A DNA stretch of 64,000 bases from Halobacillus sp. Nhm2S1 (GCF_019599545.1 NZ_JAIEZV010000002.1:682001-746000), one strand, 5' to 3'; numbered from the stretch's first letter, positions 15,872 to 25,234 are shown. The notes: generated from the sequence alone by a model not told the origin. Made by a program: numbers and translations.

Positions 15872-17521
15872 GTGTCACGCTTGAATTTGTTACGTAAGCT
15901 TCCTGGGTATATGAATATTTGGTCGATCCTCAGCCTGGCGATTGTCATTCTGATTCTCATTCCCAACATGACGATCCTCTTCAACTTCTTTACACAAAAG
16001 GCTGAAAACTGGAATCACATCCAGGAATACATCTTGCCGGATTTATTAAAAAATACCGGTTTGCTTATAGTCTTTACAGGTATTCTAACCATCATCATCG
16101 GTACGAGTTTAGCATGGATCGTGTCAGCCTATGAGTTTCCTATGAAGAAGTTCTTCAAATGGGGGCTGATTCTGCCACTGGCCATCCCGCCCTATATTGC
16201 GGGGTACACATACAATGGAATCTTGAATTATACAGGCGTCATTCAAACGACATTAAGAAACAACTGGGACATTAAGGTGGATCAAGTCTATTTCAATATT
16301 CTCAACCTGCCGGGGGCCGTCTTTATATTCACGCTCTTTCTCTTTCCCTATGTGTACACGATCACAAGAGCTTTTCTAGCTAACCAGTCCGCATCACTCA
16401 TTGAAAATGCCAGGCTCCTCGGCCGCTCTCCGGTAGATATTTTTTTCAGAGTAGTACTCCCTATATCGCGTGGAGCGATTGTCGGTGGCGTGAGTCTTGT
16501 GCTCTTGGAAGTTTTAAATGACTATGGAGTGGTCCAATATTTCGGTGTACCGACGTTCAGTACAGCGATTTTTCAAACATGGTTTGGAATGAATGATCTA
16601 AATTCAGCCATCAAACTATCAGCGACCCTCATGTTTATTGTATTTGCTATCCTTACTTTAGAAAAAGTTCTCCGTGGCCGTAAAAAATATGCATCGACAA
16701 CGGCTAAAGCTCGTCCCCTCCACCCTACCCGTTTAATCGGTTGGAAGGCATGGGGGGCTTTTGGATACTGTTTGTTTATTTTCTTATTAGGATTTCTCAT
16801 TCCATTCGTGCAACTCATCGACTGGATGTTGTTAACTTTTGAAAAAATCGCATCTCCTGAATTTACGACACTCATATGGAATTCACTGCTCGTCTCTTTC
16901 GTTGGTGCCTTACTGATTGTCCTGTTTGCTGTGATTATCGCGAACTTTTCCAGAATGCATCAAAGCGCCTTATCAAAGTCCGCAGCAAAAGTTACGATCT
17001 TAGGATATTCCATTCCGGGGGCCGTCATCGCGGTCGGAATCAGTACCGTGTTTATCGGTATAGACAGTGGGCTTTCACGCTTTTATGAATCTACTGGTTT
17101 AGAAAGTCGTCTATTCCTGAGTACGAGTCTGGTCATCTTAATCTCTGCCTACATCATCCGCTTCCTTGCGATTGGGTACAATTCCATCGAATCTGGTTTT
17201 GATAAGATCGGAAATAAGTACACGGAAGCTTCAAGAATGCTCGGCATGAACATGACACGTACCTTTTTCAAAGTCGATTTGAAAATGATCAAAGCACCAC
17301 TGATCAGTGGGTTCCTGCTCGCTTTTATCGAAATCATTAAAGAATTGCCGCTCACCTTGATCCTGAGGCCCTTTAATTTTGGAACGCTTTCCACGAATGC
17401 CTTTAAATATGCGAGTGATGAACAAATCCATGAGGCCGCTCTTGCCTCTATCATTATCGTTGTCATCAGTGCCATTGCCGTTTTTGTTTTTCATCAAGTT
17501 TTAGAAAAGGAGTCGAATTGA
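15872..17521 (+). CDS. Ferric iron ABC transporter permease (FbpB-like)
   Basis: Inner-membrane channel of the iron importer. Its 549 residues contain two fused permease domains with about 12 spans. Each half carries an EAA-type loop that contacts the ATPase: ENARLLGRSPVDIFFRVVLP (about residue 180) and EASRMLGMNMTRTFFKVDL (about 450). The start is uncertain: GTG 15872 has AGGA eight bases upstream, while TTG 15881 lies ten bases after AAAGGA. The ATPase gene begins one base after its stop. Confidence 0.92.
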   Translation: MSRLNLLRKLPGYMNIWSILSLAIVILILIPNMTILFNFFTQKAENWNHIQEYILPDLLKNTGLLIVFTGILTIIIGTSLAWIVSAYEFPMKKFFKWGLILPLAIPPYIAGYTYNGILNYTGVIQTTLRNNWDIKVDQVYFNILNLPGAVFIFTLFLFPYVYTITRAFLANQSASLIENARLLGRSPVDIFFRVVLPISRGAIVGGVSLVLLEVLNDYGVVQYFGVPTFSTAIFQTWFGMNDLNSAIKLSATLMFIVFAILTLEKVLRGRKKYASTTAKARPLHPTRLIGWKAWGAFGYCLFIFLLGFLIPFVQLIDWMLLTFEKIASPEFTTLIWNSLLVSFVGALLIVLFAVIIANFSRMHQSALSKSAAKVTILGYSIPGAVIAVGISTVFIGIDSGLSRFYESTGLESRLFLSTSLVILISAYIIRFLAIGYNSIESGFDKIGNKYTEASRMLGMNMTRTFFKVDLKMIKAPLISGFLLAFIEIIKELPLTLILRPFNFGTLSTNAFKYASDEQIHEAALASIIIVVISAIAVFVFHQVLEKESN

Positions 17522-17522
17522 T

Positions 17523-18245
17523 ATGTACGTTCAAATCAAAGATCTCTGTTTCGGTTATAAAAACGCAAAAAATTTGACGATCCACCATTTCAACCTCGAT
17601 ATTGAAAAAGGAGAGATCATCTCCATTCTTGGTGAAAGTGGCAGTGGAAAAAGTACCGTGCTCCGCCTTTTGTGTGGTCTTGAAACACCTTCCAAGGGAA
17701 TCATAAAAATCGGCAGCGAGACGATGACTGATGAACGGACTTTTGTCCTTCCCGAAAAAAGAGGGATTGGCATGGTCTTTCAAGATTATGCCCTGTTCCC
17801 CCACATGACGGTTTATGAAAATGTGCAATTCGGATTAAAGCATTGGAAAAGAAAAGAAAGAAAGAACCGCGTCCACGAAGTGCTTGAGTTGGTGAACATG
17901 AGCAGCTATGCAAAGAGATACCCTCATGAATTAAGTGGCGGACAGCAGCAGCGAATCGCTCTGGCTCGCTCTCTTGCACCTGAACCTTCCCTTCTTCTTT
18001 TGGATGAGCCGTTCAGTAACTTGGATGCAGACCTTCAAATCAAAATTAGAAGTGAATTGAAAGAAATCATTAAACAAACAGGTACGACCTCTATCTTCGT
18101 CACTCACGACCGTGAAGACTCGAGAGCCATTGCTGACCGTATCATTACCATGAGAGACGGGGCTGCCCACGATTGGGATTCCCTTTGTACAACGACCCGT
18201 GCTGAAGATGAAGTGCGTCAACCTGAGCTCGTTCGGCTCAAATAA
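17523..18245 (+). CDS. Ferric iron ABC transporter ATP-binding protein
   Basis: ATPase that powers the iron importer. Walker A GESGSGKST is at about residues 37-45, Q-loop in VFQDYALFPHM, signature LSGGQQQR (about 138), Walker B LLLLDEPFSNLD and switch His in FVTHDRED. At 240 residues it lacks the C-terminal TOBE-like regulatory domain of FbpC (about 350), so it is a short version. AAAAGGAG is about eleven bases upstream of ATG 17523. Last gene of the operon. Confidence 0.93.
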   Translation: MYVQIKDLCFGYKNAKNLTIHHFNLDIEKGEIISILGESGSGKSTVLRLLCGLETPSKGIIKIGSETMTDERTFVLPEKRGIGMVFQDYALFPHMTVYENVQFGLKHWKRKERKNRVHEVLELVNMSSYAKRYPHELSGGQQQRIALARSLAPEPSLLLLDEPFSNLDADLQIKIRSELKEIIKQTGTTSIFVTHDREDSRAIADRIITMRDGAAHDWDSLCTTTRAEDEVRQPELVRLK

Positions 18246-18248
18246 AGA

Positions 18249-18286
18249 AAAGCTTGGCTACCTATAACGGCAGCCAAGCTTTTTTA
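18249..18286. terminator. Bidirectional terminator after the iron operon
   Basis: AAAGCTTGGCT/AGCCAAGCTTT, an 11-bp stem with flanking A and T runs, separates the iron operon from the convergent thioesterase gene. Confidence 0.9.
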
Positions 18287-18805
18287 GCAATCGCGTTTCC
18301 AAGGAAGGCTGGTACCAAACTTCTCAGCAAGCTCTTTGGATTCTTTTCTTCTGTTTTTCCGATGTTCATGGCGTTTCTGAGCGTTCTCATGCAGCCACTT
18401 TTCTTCGTCTGATTCAGGATACACCCCTGGTACAGGGGAAGGTTCATTTTTCTCATCCACGGCTACCATGGATAGAAAAGCAGTCGTACAAACCTTTCTT
18501 TCACCAGTCAGCAGGTTTTCAGTTGTTGCTTTGACGAACACTTCCATGGACGTATTGTGGGTCCATGTTACGAACGCTTCCAGACAAATGGTGTCTCCTT
18601 CAAAAACCGGCTGCAGAAAATCGACGGAATCTGTAGACGCCGTCACGACCGGCTTTCTGGCGTGTCTTACAGCTGCAATCGCTGCTACATCATCAATATG
18701 TGCCATTAGCTTTCCCCCGAATAACGTACCATGACTATTGGTATCCGGAGGTAAAACGTGTGAACTTTTTACTGTTAATGAATCGATACAAGGTTTTGCT
18801 TCCAT
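18284..18805 (-). CDS. Acyl-CoA thioesterase, hotdog fold (YkhA-like)
   Basis: Hydrolyses acyl-CoA thioesters. The protein has the hotdog-fold signature of the YkhA/VdlD/BACH group: LPPDTNSHGTLFGGKLMAHIDDVAAIAA with the catalytic-region His/Asp, TASTDSVDFLQPV, and SMEVFVKA. A basic C-terminal tail (KRHEHRKNRRKESKEL) follows the domain. The start at 18805 (MEAKPCID) has GTGAGGG nine bases upstream and matches family length (about 173 residues); earlier in-frame ATGs at 18826 and 18874 are less likely, and the latter overlaps the kinase gene. Confidence 0.9.
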   Translation of the reverse strand: MEAKPCIDSLTVKSSHVLPPDTNSHGTLFGGKLMAHIDDVAAIAAVRHARKPVVTASTDSVDFLQPVFEGDTICLEAFVTWTHNTSMEVFVKATTENLLTGERKVCTTAFLSMVAVDEKNEPSPVPGVYPESDEEKWLHENAQKRHEHRKNRRKESKELAEKFGTSLPWKRDC

Positions 18806-18870
18806 TCTGTATTCCCTCACTTCCATATGGAATCGTTCTCTGCCTTCTATTATACCATGTTTGGTATTTC

Positions 18871-20202
18871 TCACTCTTTTTCACGGAATACAATTTCAAA
18901 AACTGCACCCGTTGCGTCTTTTCGGTTGTAGGCATGGATTTCCCCGCCACTCCGTTCAATAATCGCTCTGGATATGGCAAGCCCAAGCCCTGTTTCCCCT
19001 TCTTTTCCTTTGATAAAACGTTCGAAAAGTTGAGGCAGAAGTTCTTCCGGGATGCCGTGTCCGTCATCAAGTACTTTCACTCTATACGAGCCCTTCCCTA
19101 TCTCCGTTGTCATCGTTACCGTACTCTCCGCATGTCTGACAGCATTGCTCAATATATTGATCATCGCCTGCAGCACTCTTTCTCTGTCAACGAATGTATA
19201 GTAGGAATGAATGTCTTCCGTTCTTAGTTCAATCCCTTTTTCCTTAGCAAGTGGGTACAACCGGTCCCTCGCTTGACTAATGACATCAGATATCTCCGTT
19301 CCTTCCGGGTTATACACGTCCTCGCTGCTGTCGAGCTTTGCTAACAGGATCATTTCATTGACGATCTTTTTCAAACGATCGGTTTCGCTCACCATGACAT
19401 TCAAGCCCTTTTCTGCCGCTTCTCCTTCAAATACTCCATCCCTGATTCCCTCCGCGTACCCCTGAATGGACATCAATGGGGTTTTAAGCTCATGGGAAGC
19501 ATTTTGAAAGAACTGTTTTTGGGAATGTATGTACCTCGAGAGTTCTGCAGCCATGTGCCTGAGGCTTTGCTCCACTTCACCAATTTCACCAGAAGCGTGT
19601 ACCTTTTTCACATCGGAAAACTGGCGTTTCTCAATTTTTTTCACTTCTTCTTTCAGCTTCGTAAGAGGGGTTACAAGGCGCCATGTCAATACATAACTAA
19701 GGACGATCGCGAGCAATAACCCAATGAGGAAAACAACGATCATACGCGAGGCGAAAACAGATTGGACCGCCTGTAAATCATTGAGGGGGGTCGCCATGAC
19801 CAGAACCTGATTCTCGTCTTTACTTACAGGAAAATCATAAGCCACGTATTTTTCCCCCATCGTTTCCCAAACTTCCTGATCGATGAGTTCCTCTTCATAA
19901 CGCTCTACCCATGCAAATGCAACCACTGCAGGCATAGTACGAAACAAAATCTCGTCGTTCTCACGATCGAATAAGACGATCGGGTAATTTCGGTCCTGCA
20001 ATAGTTGGGAGAGTTCAGGACTCCTCTCAGGATCTTGATCATTGATGATGTCCACAAGAAGATCTGCTCTCCCCTTCAATTGGCGCTGTTCATCTTGAAT
20101 AAGCATGTCCATAAGCAGCGAGTAGATAAAAAATGCAGTGATAGACATAATGACAATGATTAACGTTGCAAAAGCGGCATTCAATTGATACAAAAGCTTC
20201 AT
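18871..20202 (-). CDS. cssS: Sensor histidine kinase, CssS-like
   Basis: Membrane sensor kinase of about 443 residues. It has two membrane segments (about 8-30 and 165-190) around an extracytoplasmic sensor of about 130 residues, then HAMP, HisKA with phospho-acceptor His in FFQNASHELKTPLMSIQGY, and HATPase_c with N box (INILSNAVRHAE), DDGHGIPEE and GLGLAISRAI. ATG 20202 overlaps the regulator's stop by 4 bp (ATGA) and has AAGGAG upstream. Identification as CssS rests on divergence from an HtrA-type protease, as in B. subtilis cssRS-htrB. Confidence 0.8.
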   Translation of the reverse strand: MKLLYQLNAAFATLIIVIMSITAFFIYSLLMDMLIQDEQRQLKGRADLLVDIINDQDPERSPELSQLLQDRNYPIVLFDRENDEILFRTMPAVVAFAWVERYEEELIDQEVWETMGEKYVAYDFPVSKDENQVLVMATPLNDLQAVQSVFASRMIVVFLIGLLLAIVLSYVLTWRLVTPLTKLKEEVKKIEKRQFSDVKKVHASGEIGEVEQSLRHMAAELSRYIHSQKQFFQNASHELKTPLMSIQGYAEGIRDGVFEGEAAEKGLNVMVSETDRLKKIVNEMILLAKLDSSEDVYNPEGTEISDVISQARDRLYPLAKEKGIELRTEDIHSYYTFVDRERVLQAMINILSNAVRHAESTVTMTTEIGKGSYRVKVLDDGHGIPEELLPQLFERFIKGKEGETGLGLAISRAIIERSGGEIHAYNRKDATGAVFEIVFREKE

Positions 20203-20885
20203 GTACGCTTCTCCTTCAATCGATATCCATGTCCCCAAACCGTTTCAATCGGCAGGTCTTTCATCTTTTTGCGTAATCGCTTGATCAGGTCGTCGACCGC
20301 ACGATCACTTCCGTAATAATCTTCTCCCCATACTTTGATCAACAGTTCTTCACGGGCAAAGGCGCGATTCTCTTGAGATGCTAAGATTTTAAGCATTTCA
20401 AATTCCTTTGTTGTCACTTCGATCTCTTCCCCCTGGAAATAAGCTTGTCTCTCCGCATCCTTCAATTCAAGTTCACCAGCTACGATGGTGTCCTGATCAT
20501 CATCTGCGCTGGGCTTCATGGCCTGCCAACGCTTCAAGTGGCGCTTCGCCCTTGCCACTAACTCTCTTGGGCTGAAAGGTTTGGTTAAATAGTCGTCTCC
20601 ACCCAGTTCCAGACCCAGGATTTTATCTACCTCTTCATCTTTGGCTGAAATAATAATAATCGGAACTTCTGAAGTCTGACGTATTTTTTTACAAAACTCA
20701 TAGCCATCCATCCCAGGAAGCATGATGTCCAGCACCCAAAGATCAGGGGTCTGTTCCTGAAAAATATCCCAGGCCTTCTCTGCCGTATCAACAGCTATAA
20801 CCTGATACCCTTCTTTATTTAAATAACCTTCTACAATATCTCGAATATTCGGATCATCTTCTACAAGTCCAATCATCTGATTCAT
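20199..20885 (-). CDS. cssR: OmpR-family response regulator, CssR-like
   Basis: DNA-binding response regulator of 228 residues. Receiver domain with acidic pocket EDD (residues 9-11), phospho-acceptor Asp in LWVLDIMLPGMDG (about 53) and Lys in YLTKPFSPREL; the C-terminal winged helix has AFAREELLIKVWGEDYYGSDRAVDDLIKRLRKKM. LWVLDIMLP and ISAKDEEVDKILGLELG resemble CssR closely. AGAGGAGG lies nine bases before ATG 20885. Probably responds to secretion or misfolding stress and activates the divergent protease gene. Confidence 0.85.
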   Translation of the reverse strand: MNQMIGLVEDDPNIRDIVEGYLNKEGYQVIAVDTAEKAWDIFQEQTPDLWVLDIMLPGMDGYEFCKKIRQTSEVPIIIISAKDEEVDKILGLELGGDDYLTKPFSPRELVARAKRHLKRWQAMKPSADDDQDTIVAGELELKDAERQAYFQGEEIEVTTKEFEMLKILASQENRAFAREELLIKVWGEDYYGSDRAVDDLIKRLRKKMKDLPIETVWGHGYRLKEKRT

Positions 20886-21077
20886 AGATGGTATCCTCCT
20901 CTATCCACGTCTGCTTTTGCTTTATTCTCTCATATTTTAATGGATTACTCCTACATTCCACACTTTTTCCACATTTACACCAAAGTCATTCCATATCTCT
21001 GTCGTAGAATAAAAATTGTCAGAGGGAAACACCAAAGAACAACAGCGAATTTTATTGAAAGGGGCGTCGTTTCTCTA

Positions 21078-22226
21078 ATGTTTGATGAGCAGAAGCGAAA
21101 TGATAAGAAACAATACAAACGTTCCGGTTTAGCTTTTAGTGTTTTAGGAGCCATTGCAGCTGTTTTTCTAGTCACCACCGTTTTTCAGTGGCAGGGCATT
21201 TCCATAGATATCAATACAGAAAAGCCCACAGCACAAGCCAATGAACTGAATCTCGGGAAAAACCAGGAGGAAGTGACTCAAGCAGTCAATGAAGCTTCCG
21301 AAGCGGTTGTCGGAATCAGTAATGTCCAGAATACAGGACAAGGGGCTAAAAAAGCCGGTACAGGTTCCGGGGTCATTTATAAGAAGGAAGGCGGAAAAGC
21401 TTTTGTTGCCACCAACCATCACGTCATCGAAAATGCTTCCGAACTTGAAGTCATTCTGAGTGATGGAACAAAAGTGAAAGCCGAACTAAAAGGTAGTGAC
21501 CCTTTAACAGACCTGGCCGTTTTACAAATAGATAGCGAACATGTGCAAAAGGTTGCTGAATTAGGTAAAGCCAGTGACGTAGAGGTCGGGCAAACAGCCA
21601 TTGCCATCGGTAACCCGTTGGGCATGGAGTTCGCAGGATCCGTGACGAAAGGAATTGTCAGTGGATTGAACCGTAATATTCCAGTCGATATTAACGGTGA
21701 CCAACAGCCAGATTGGCAGACCGAAGTCCTTCAAACCGATGCAGCCATCAACCCAGGTAACAGTGGCGGTGCGCTCATCAATCTGCAAGGCGAAGTCATC
21801 GGAATCAACTCTATGAAAATCGCAAAAGCAGAAGTTGAAGGAATTGGATTCTCAATCCCTATGGACGTTGCTAAACCTGTCATCGAAGACTTAGAGACAA
21901 ACGGCGAAGTTGAGCGTCCTTATATGGGAGTTTCCCTGCAAGACTTGAACCAAATCCCTAACCCTGTGTTACAACGTGAACTAGGGTTGCCAGAAAAAGT
22001 GACTGAAGGCGTCCTCGTCCAAGGCGTCGAAAAAGGTTCCCCTGCTGATGAAGCAGGACTCGAAAAGTATGATGTTATCACCGCCATCGACGGCAATGAA
22101 ATCGAGTCTCTCATCAGCTTGCGACAGTATCTCTACAACCAAGCACAAGACGGAGATACAGCTGAGCTTGAAGTTTACCGTGACGGCAAACCAACCACCG
22201 TCCAAATCACGCTAACCTCTCAATAA
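21078..22226 (+). CDS. htrB: HtrA/DegP-type membrane serine protease with PDZ domain
   Basis: Surface quality-control protease of about 382 residues. A short cytoplasmic N-terminus and one membrane anchor (FSVLGAIAAVFLVTTVF) precede a trypsin-like domain with triad His in ATNHHVI, Asp in LTDLAVLQI and Ser in NPGNSGGALIN; a PDZ domain follows (YMGVSLQDL ... GVEKGSPADEAGLEKYDVI). The protein start is ATG 21078 (MFDEQKR); the open frame extends upstream into what is evidently the promoter region. Divergent from cssRS. Confidence 0.92.
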   Translation: MFDEQKRNDKKQYKRSGLAFSVLGAIAAVFLVTTVFQWQGISIDINTEKPTAQANELNLGKNQEEVTQAVNEASEAVVGISNVQNTGQGAKKAGTGSGVIYKKEGGKAFVATNHHVIENASELEVILSDGTKVKAELKGSDPLTDLAVLQIDSEHVQKVAELGKASDVEVGQTAIAIGNPLGMEFAGSVTKGIVSGLNRNIPVDINGDQQPDWQTEVLQTDAAINPGNSGGALINLQGEVIGINSMKIAKAEVEGIGFSIPMDVAKPVIEDLETNGEVERPYMGVSLQDLNQIPNPVLQRELGLPEKVTEGVLVQGVEKGSPADEAGLEKYDVITAIDGNEIESLISLRQYLYNQAQDGDTAELEVYRDGKPTTVQITLTSQ

Positions 22227-22282
22227 TTGAACAGATATGAAGAATACGTGATGAAGAAAGATTGAAAAGTAGAAACGCTGAT

Positions 22283-22317
22283 GGGGATTCCGCATCCAAT
22301 AGATACGAACGATCCCC
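22283..22317 (+). repeat. Two-stem hairpin element, copy 2
   Basis: GGGGAT/ATCCCC outer stem with an inner CGCATC/GATACG stem (one mismatch) around CAATA. The layout and the TCCGCNTCCAA part match 7359-7396, with paired changes in the inner stem. It lies between htrB and its terminator. Confidence 0.45.
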
Positions 22318-22401
22318 CCTCCAAATAGCTATTAGATTAAAGGATCCCCTTCAGCCTTTCTCGTGTTACAAAGGAAAACCAATACCAAAACAACCTCTCT
22401 C

Positions 22402-22435
22402 AAAAAGCCCTGCGCAAGATGCGCAGGGCTTTTTA
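22402..22435 (+). terminator. Terminator after htrB
   Basis: AAAGCCCTGCGC/GCGCAGGGCTTT forms a 12-bp stem with a 5-nt loop and T-run. Confidence 0.9.
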
Positions 22436-22445
22436 ATTTATTTAA

Positions 22446-22652
22446 ATATGGCAGGATTGTGTAAGGATCAGTTTCGAGACTTTTGTTGAGTGGATGGGGG
22501 CTCCGTGGAATAGCTCGCTTTCCGCGGGAGCTTGGTGAGCCTCCTCAGGCTAACGCCTTGCGGGGTCTCACCAAGCACTCTGTTCCCGCAGGAGTCTCGC
22601 CATTCCCCTCCGCCCCTTTTCCCATATCAGTGTCTCGAAACCACTTCTAAGA
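22446..22652 (+). repeat. GC-rich structured intergenic repeat, subtype A, full copy
   Basis: Begins ATATGGCAGGATTGTGTAAG and AGTTTCGAGAC, ends GTCTCGAAACCACTTCTA, so the ends are inverted. The interior has CTCGCTTTCCGCGGGAG, GGTGAGCCTCCTC, GGGGTCTCACC and GCAGGAGTCTCGC, and the CTTGGTGAG/CTCACCAAG arms form a hairpin. No coding frame follows it. An inverted copy with the same ends is at 42161-42362. Confidence 0.85.
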
Positions 22653-22784
22653 CAACCTACTTCCAACTTAAATGGAGGTGTTTGTTTGAGCACATGGAAC
22701 AGGTAATTAGATTTCAGCTACTTGATATAGAACGCTTTTTGCCTATAGCACAGGAGCTGTAGATAACATTCTTTCTGAGTTATA

Positions 22785-22995
22785 GGGGTTCGTTTCTCCC
22801 TTACATAGAAAGGGGTGGAAGGGAAGCTGCGAGACTCCCGTGGGAGAAGGAGATAGGCGAGATCCCGCAGGGCGTAGCCCGAGGAAGCTCGGCGCTCCCC
22901 CACAGGAAAGCGAGTGGCTTCCCAACCACCCCTGGCGCTAAACTAAGCAACGAACCCCGAAAACGCCTCGAAACTGGTTCTCTTACAATCTCGAA
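22785..22995 (-). repeat. GC-rich structured intergenic repeat, subtype B plus A-type end
   Basis: The subtype B interior (GGGGTTCG ... GAAGCTGCGAGACTCCC ... GGAAAGCGAGTGGCTTCC ... CGAACCCC) is followed by TCGAAACTGGTTCTCTTACAATC, the outer end shared with subtype A. It lies 132 bp from the subtype A copy, in opposite orientation. Together they fill the 780-bp gap between htrB and cls; no gene is seen there. Confidence 0.8.
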
Positions 22996-23006
22996 GAGTA
23001 AAATAA

Positions 23007-24449
23007 TTATAGGATTGGTGATAATAGCCTTGAGATGGCTTCTTTGAAGCGGATCCATTTTGTTCTGGATTGATAGAGCTTGAATGTAAGCTCTGTCGAC
23101 TCGACAATGTCCTCATGGAAACGGTCGGCTAATGATTGCGCGACTTCTGGATGGTACAAAAAGGCGTTTACTTCAAAGTTTAGCCGGAAGCTTCGCACAT
23201 CAATATTGGCTGTACCTACGGAAGCAATTTTCCCATCAACGACAATGGTTTTGGCATGTAAGAAACCTTTTTGATACACATAAATGCTGGCACCTGCTTT
23301 TAACATATCCCCAATGTTTGAAAATGTTGCCCAGTACACGAATGGATGGTCCGGTTTGTTGGGGATCATGATTCTCACGTCCACGCCTGACAGGACCGCT
23401 ACGCGGAGCGCATCAAGCAAGCTGTCATCTGGTATAAAGTATGGGGTTTGAATGTACACATACTCTTTGGCTGAAAGAATCATCTTTAAGTATCCATGCT
23501 TAATTTGTTCCCACTCCGAGTCAGGACCACTAGAGACAATCTGCATCCCGACGTCGCCTTTCGGTTTGGCCTGGTAATATCTCTGTTCATAGACAATATC
23601 CCTGCGTGAAGCATGGTTCCAATCCAGGATGAAGCGTGTCTGCATGTTATTCACCGCTTCTCCTTCCACACGCAAATGGGTATCCCGCCAATATCCAAAC
23701 CTTTTATTAAAGCCCAAATATTCGTCTCCGATGTTGAAACCGCCGATATAGCCTATTTCCCCGTCGATAATTGCAAGTTTTCTATGATTGCGGTAGTTGA
23801 TTTTCATGTTCACTTTAGGGATGAAGGAAGGGAAAAACGACTCGACTTGCACGCCGGCTTCTTTTAAGCTCTTCTTGTATGAACGCTTCAACAATCTCGA
23901 ACCCATGTCATCATACAAGAGCTTAACTTCCACCCCTTCCCTTGCTTTCCTTTTCAGCACATCCGCAAGGCGATGGCCCAGGTTATCGTCTCTTAAAATA
24001 TAATAAAGCAAGTGAATATGATTTTCTGCTTTTTCAAGATCCTCAATAAGTGCATGAAACTTCTTTTGACCATCTGTGAAAATTTCAACTTCGTTATTCT
24101 GCGACAATAGCGCATCATTGTTTTTCAGGTGCATATAGATCAAGTCTTCATATGGAATGATATCTTTATGCTGGACTTTCAAATCATTATTTTTGATGGC
24201 TGTCAATTGTTCCTGTACAGCTGTAAGAAGTCCAAGACGACTTTTTTTGTCCCAGGTGAATATTTCCTTATTGCTGAGTCGGCGCCCGAAAATTAAATAA
24301 AGAAAGAAACCTGCTACAGGGATAAATAGTAATACCATCAACCAGGCCCATGTTGCACTAGCATCTCTTCGTTCAAGGAAGATGATGGCTAAAGCAAGAA
24401 GCACGTTCAAGGTCAGAATAATACTTACAAAAATAGGCAGGATGTTCAA
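23007..24449 (-). CDS. cls: Cardiolipin synthase (phospholipase D family)
   Basis: Joins two phosphatidylglycerol molecules to cardiolipin at the membrane. Two N-terminal membrane segments (about 2-25 and 33-55) are followed by two HKD motifs: HRKLAIIDGEIGYIGGFN (about 218) and HAKTIVVDGKIASVGTAN (about 400). 480 residues, as in B. subtilis ClsA. TTG 24449 lies eight bases after AAGGAAGG; GTG 24458 is possible but nearly touches it. Cardiolipin enrichment is a known halophile adaptation. Confidence 0.93.
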   Translation of the reverse strand: MNILPIFVSIILTLNVLLALAIIFLERRDASATWAWLMVLLFIPVAGFFLYLIFGRRLSNKEIFTWDKKSRLGLLTAVQEQLTAIKNNDLKVQHKDIIPYEDLIYMHLKNNDALLSQNNEVEIFTDGQKKFHALIEDLEKAENHIHLLYYILRDDNLGHRLADVLKRKAREGVEVKLLYDDMGSRLLKRSYKKSLKEAGVQVESFFPSFIPKVNMKINYRNHRKLAIIDGEIGYIGGFNIGDEYLGFNKRFGYWRDTHLRVEGEAVNNMQTRFILDWNHASRRDIVYEQRYYQAKPKGDVGMQIVSSGPDSEWEQIKHGYLKMILSAKEYVYIQTPYFIPDDSLLDALRVAVLSGVDVRIMIPNKPDHPFVYWATFSNIGDMLKAGASIYVYQKGFLHAKTIVVDGKIASVGTANIDVRSFRLNFEVNAFLYHPEVAQSLADRFHEDIVESTELTFKLYQSRTKWIRFKEAISRLLSPIL

Positions 24450-24555
24450 CGTGGCCACCTTCCTTTTTCTAACAAGAAATCATGATTTAAATATATCATA
24501 TTCCGTTCATTCATTGATTAAGACATGCCTGGCATTTGTTCATTGTAAACAATAG

Positions 24556-24598
24556 TAAAAAGAGATAAGCACTCCTTTCAGAACGCCTATCTCTTTTC
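24556..24598 (-). terminator. Terminator after niaR
   Basis: AAAAGAGATAGGC pairs with GCTTATCTCTTTT (one mismatch) and the minus-strand 3' side is U-rich. Confidence 0.8.
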
Positions 24599-24610
24599 AA
24601 GATTTCACTT

Positions 24611-25153
24611 CTATTTCGTCATCAATATACCTACTTCTTCCAATGCCGTTTCTGCCTCGTCGAGGGCTTCCTGGCTGTCCGCCGCTATGGTATGGGTATG
24701 GATGCCGTCTGTCAATTCAAGTAAGTAAGAGGCGTTGGTGCTGTTTACTTTCTCGATGAATTTCTTTACATCCCGGCGATTCGAAATTCTCAGTCTTGCT
24801 GTTAAATCACCATAAATCGGATGCTCGACAACGACATCCTGGACATGGACACCATGGTCGACCAGGATATTGAGTTCTTGTTCTGTTTCTTCCCCTTGAT
24901 GCTGGCAAACAATCGTACGCTGATAAGGCAATTCCTCTTTTCCATCCATCATGTACATATACCCTTGACTTGTAGCGACGATGGGCTCATTCTTTGCTTT
25001 CAGCAGGGAAACATCACCGACAATCACTTGCCGGGTCACGTTCATTTCCTCTGCAAGAGAACTACCTGTAACAGGAGCACCTTTTTGTTTTAATAAAGCG
25101 AGAATATACTCTCTTCGTTCATTCGCTTTCATTTTCTTTGAAGATTGACTCAT
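24611..25153 (-). CDS. niaR: Transcription repressor of niacin genes, NiaR (NadR/YrxA)
   Basis: Nicotinate-responsive repressor of NAD synthesis and niacin uptake genes in Firmicutes. N-terminal helix-turn-helix (ALLKQKGAPVTGSSLAEEMNVTRQVIVGDVSLLK, about residues 20-52) and C-terminal 3H domain with the conserved histidines in DHGVHV, VEHPIYGDL and DGIHTHTI, which bind metal and effector. ATG 25153 lies eight bases after AAGGGG and gives 180 residues, the B. subtilis length. Whether it controls the kyn genes in this window cannot be seen. Confidence 0.93.
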   Translation of the reverse strand: MSQSSKKMKANERREYILALLKQKGAPVTGSSLAEEMNVTRQVIVGDVSLLKAKNEPIVATSQGYMYMMDGKEELPYQRTIVCQHQGEETEQELNILVDHGVHVQDVVVEHPIYGDLTARLRISNRRDVKKFIEKVNSTNASYLLELTDGIHTHTIAADSQEALDEAETALEEVGILMTK

Positions 25154-25234
25154 AGACATGACCCCTTCGTCCAATTTGCATAAAATTATCTTACCACATT
25201 AATAAGGCATTCAGAAAGTAACCCTCGAGTGCCA

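Noticed and set aside
18700-19227. 175-codon frame on the plus strand
   Set aside because: It spans the ends of the thioesterase and kinase genes in antisense, with no start signals.
22262-22762. Short plus-strand frames after htrB
   Set aside because: They run through the htrB terminator and the GC-rich repeat; no ribosome sites.
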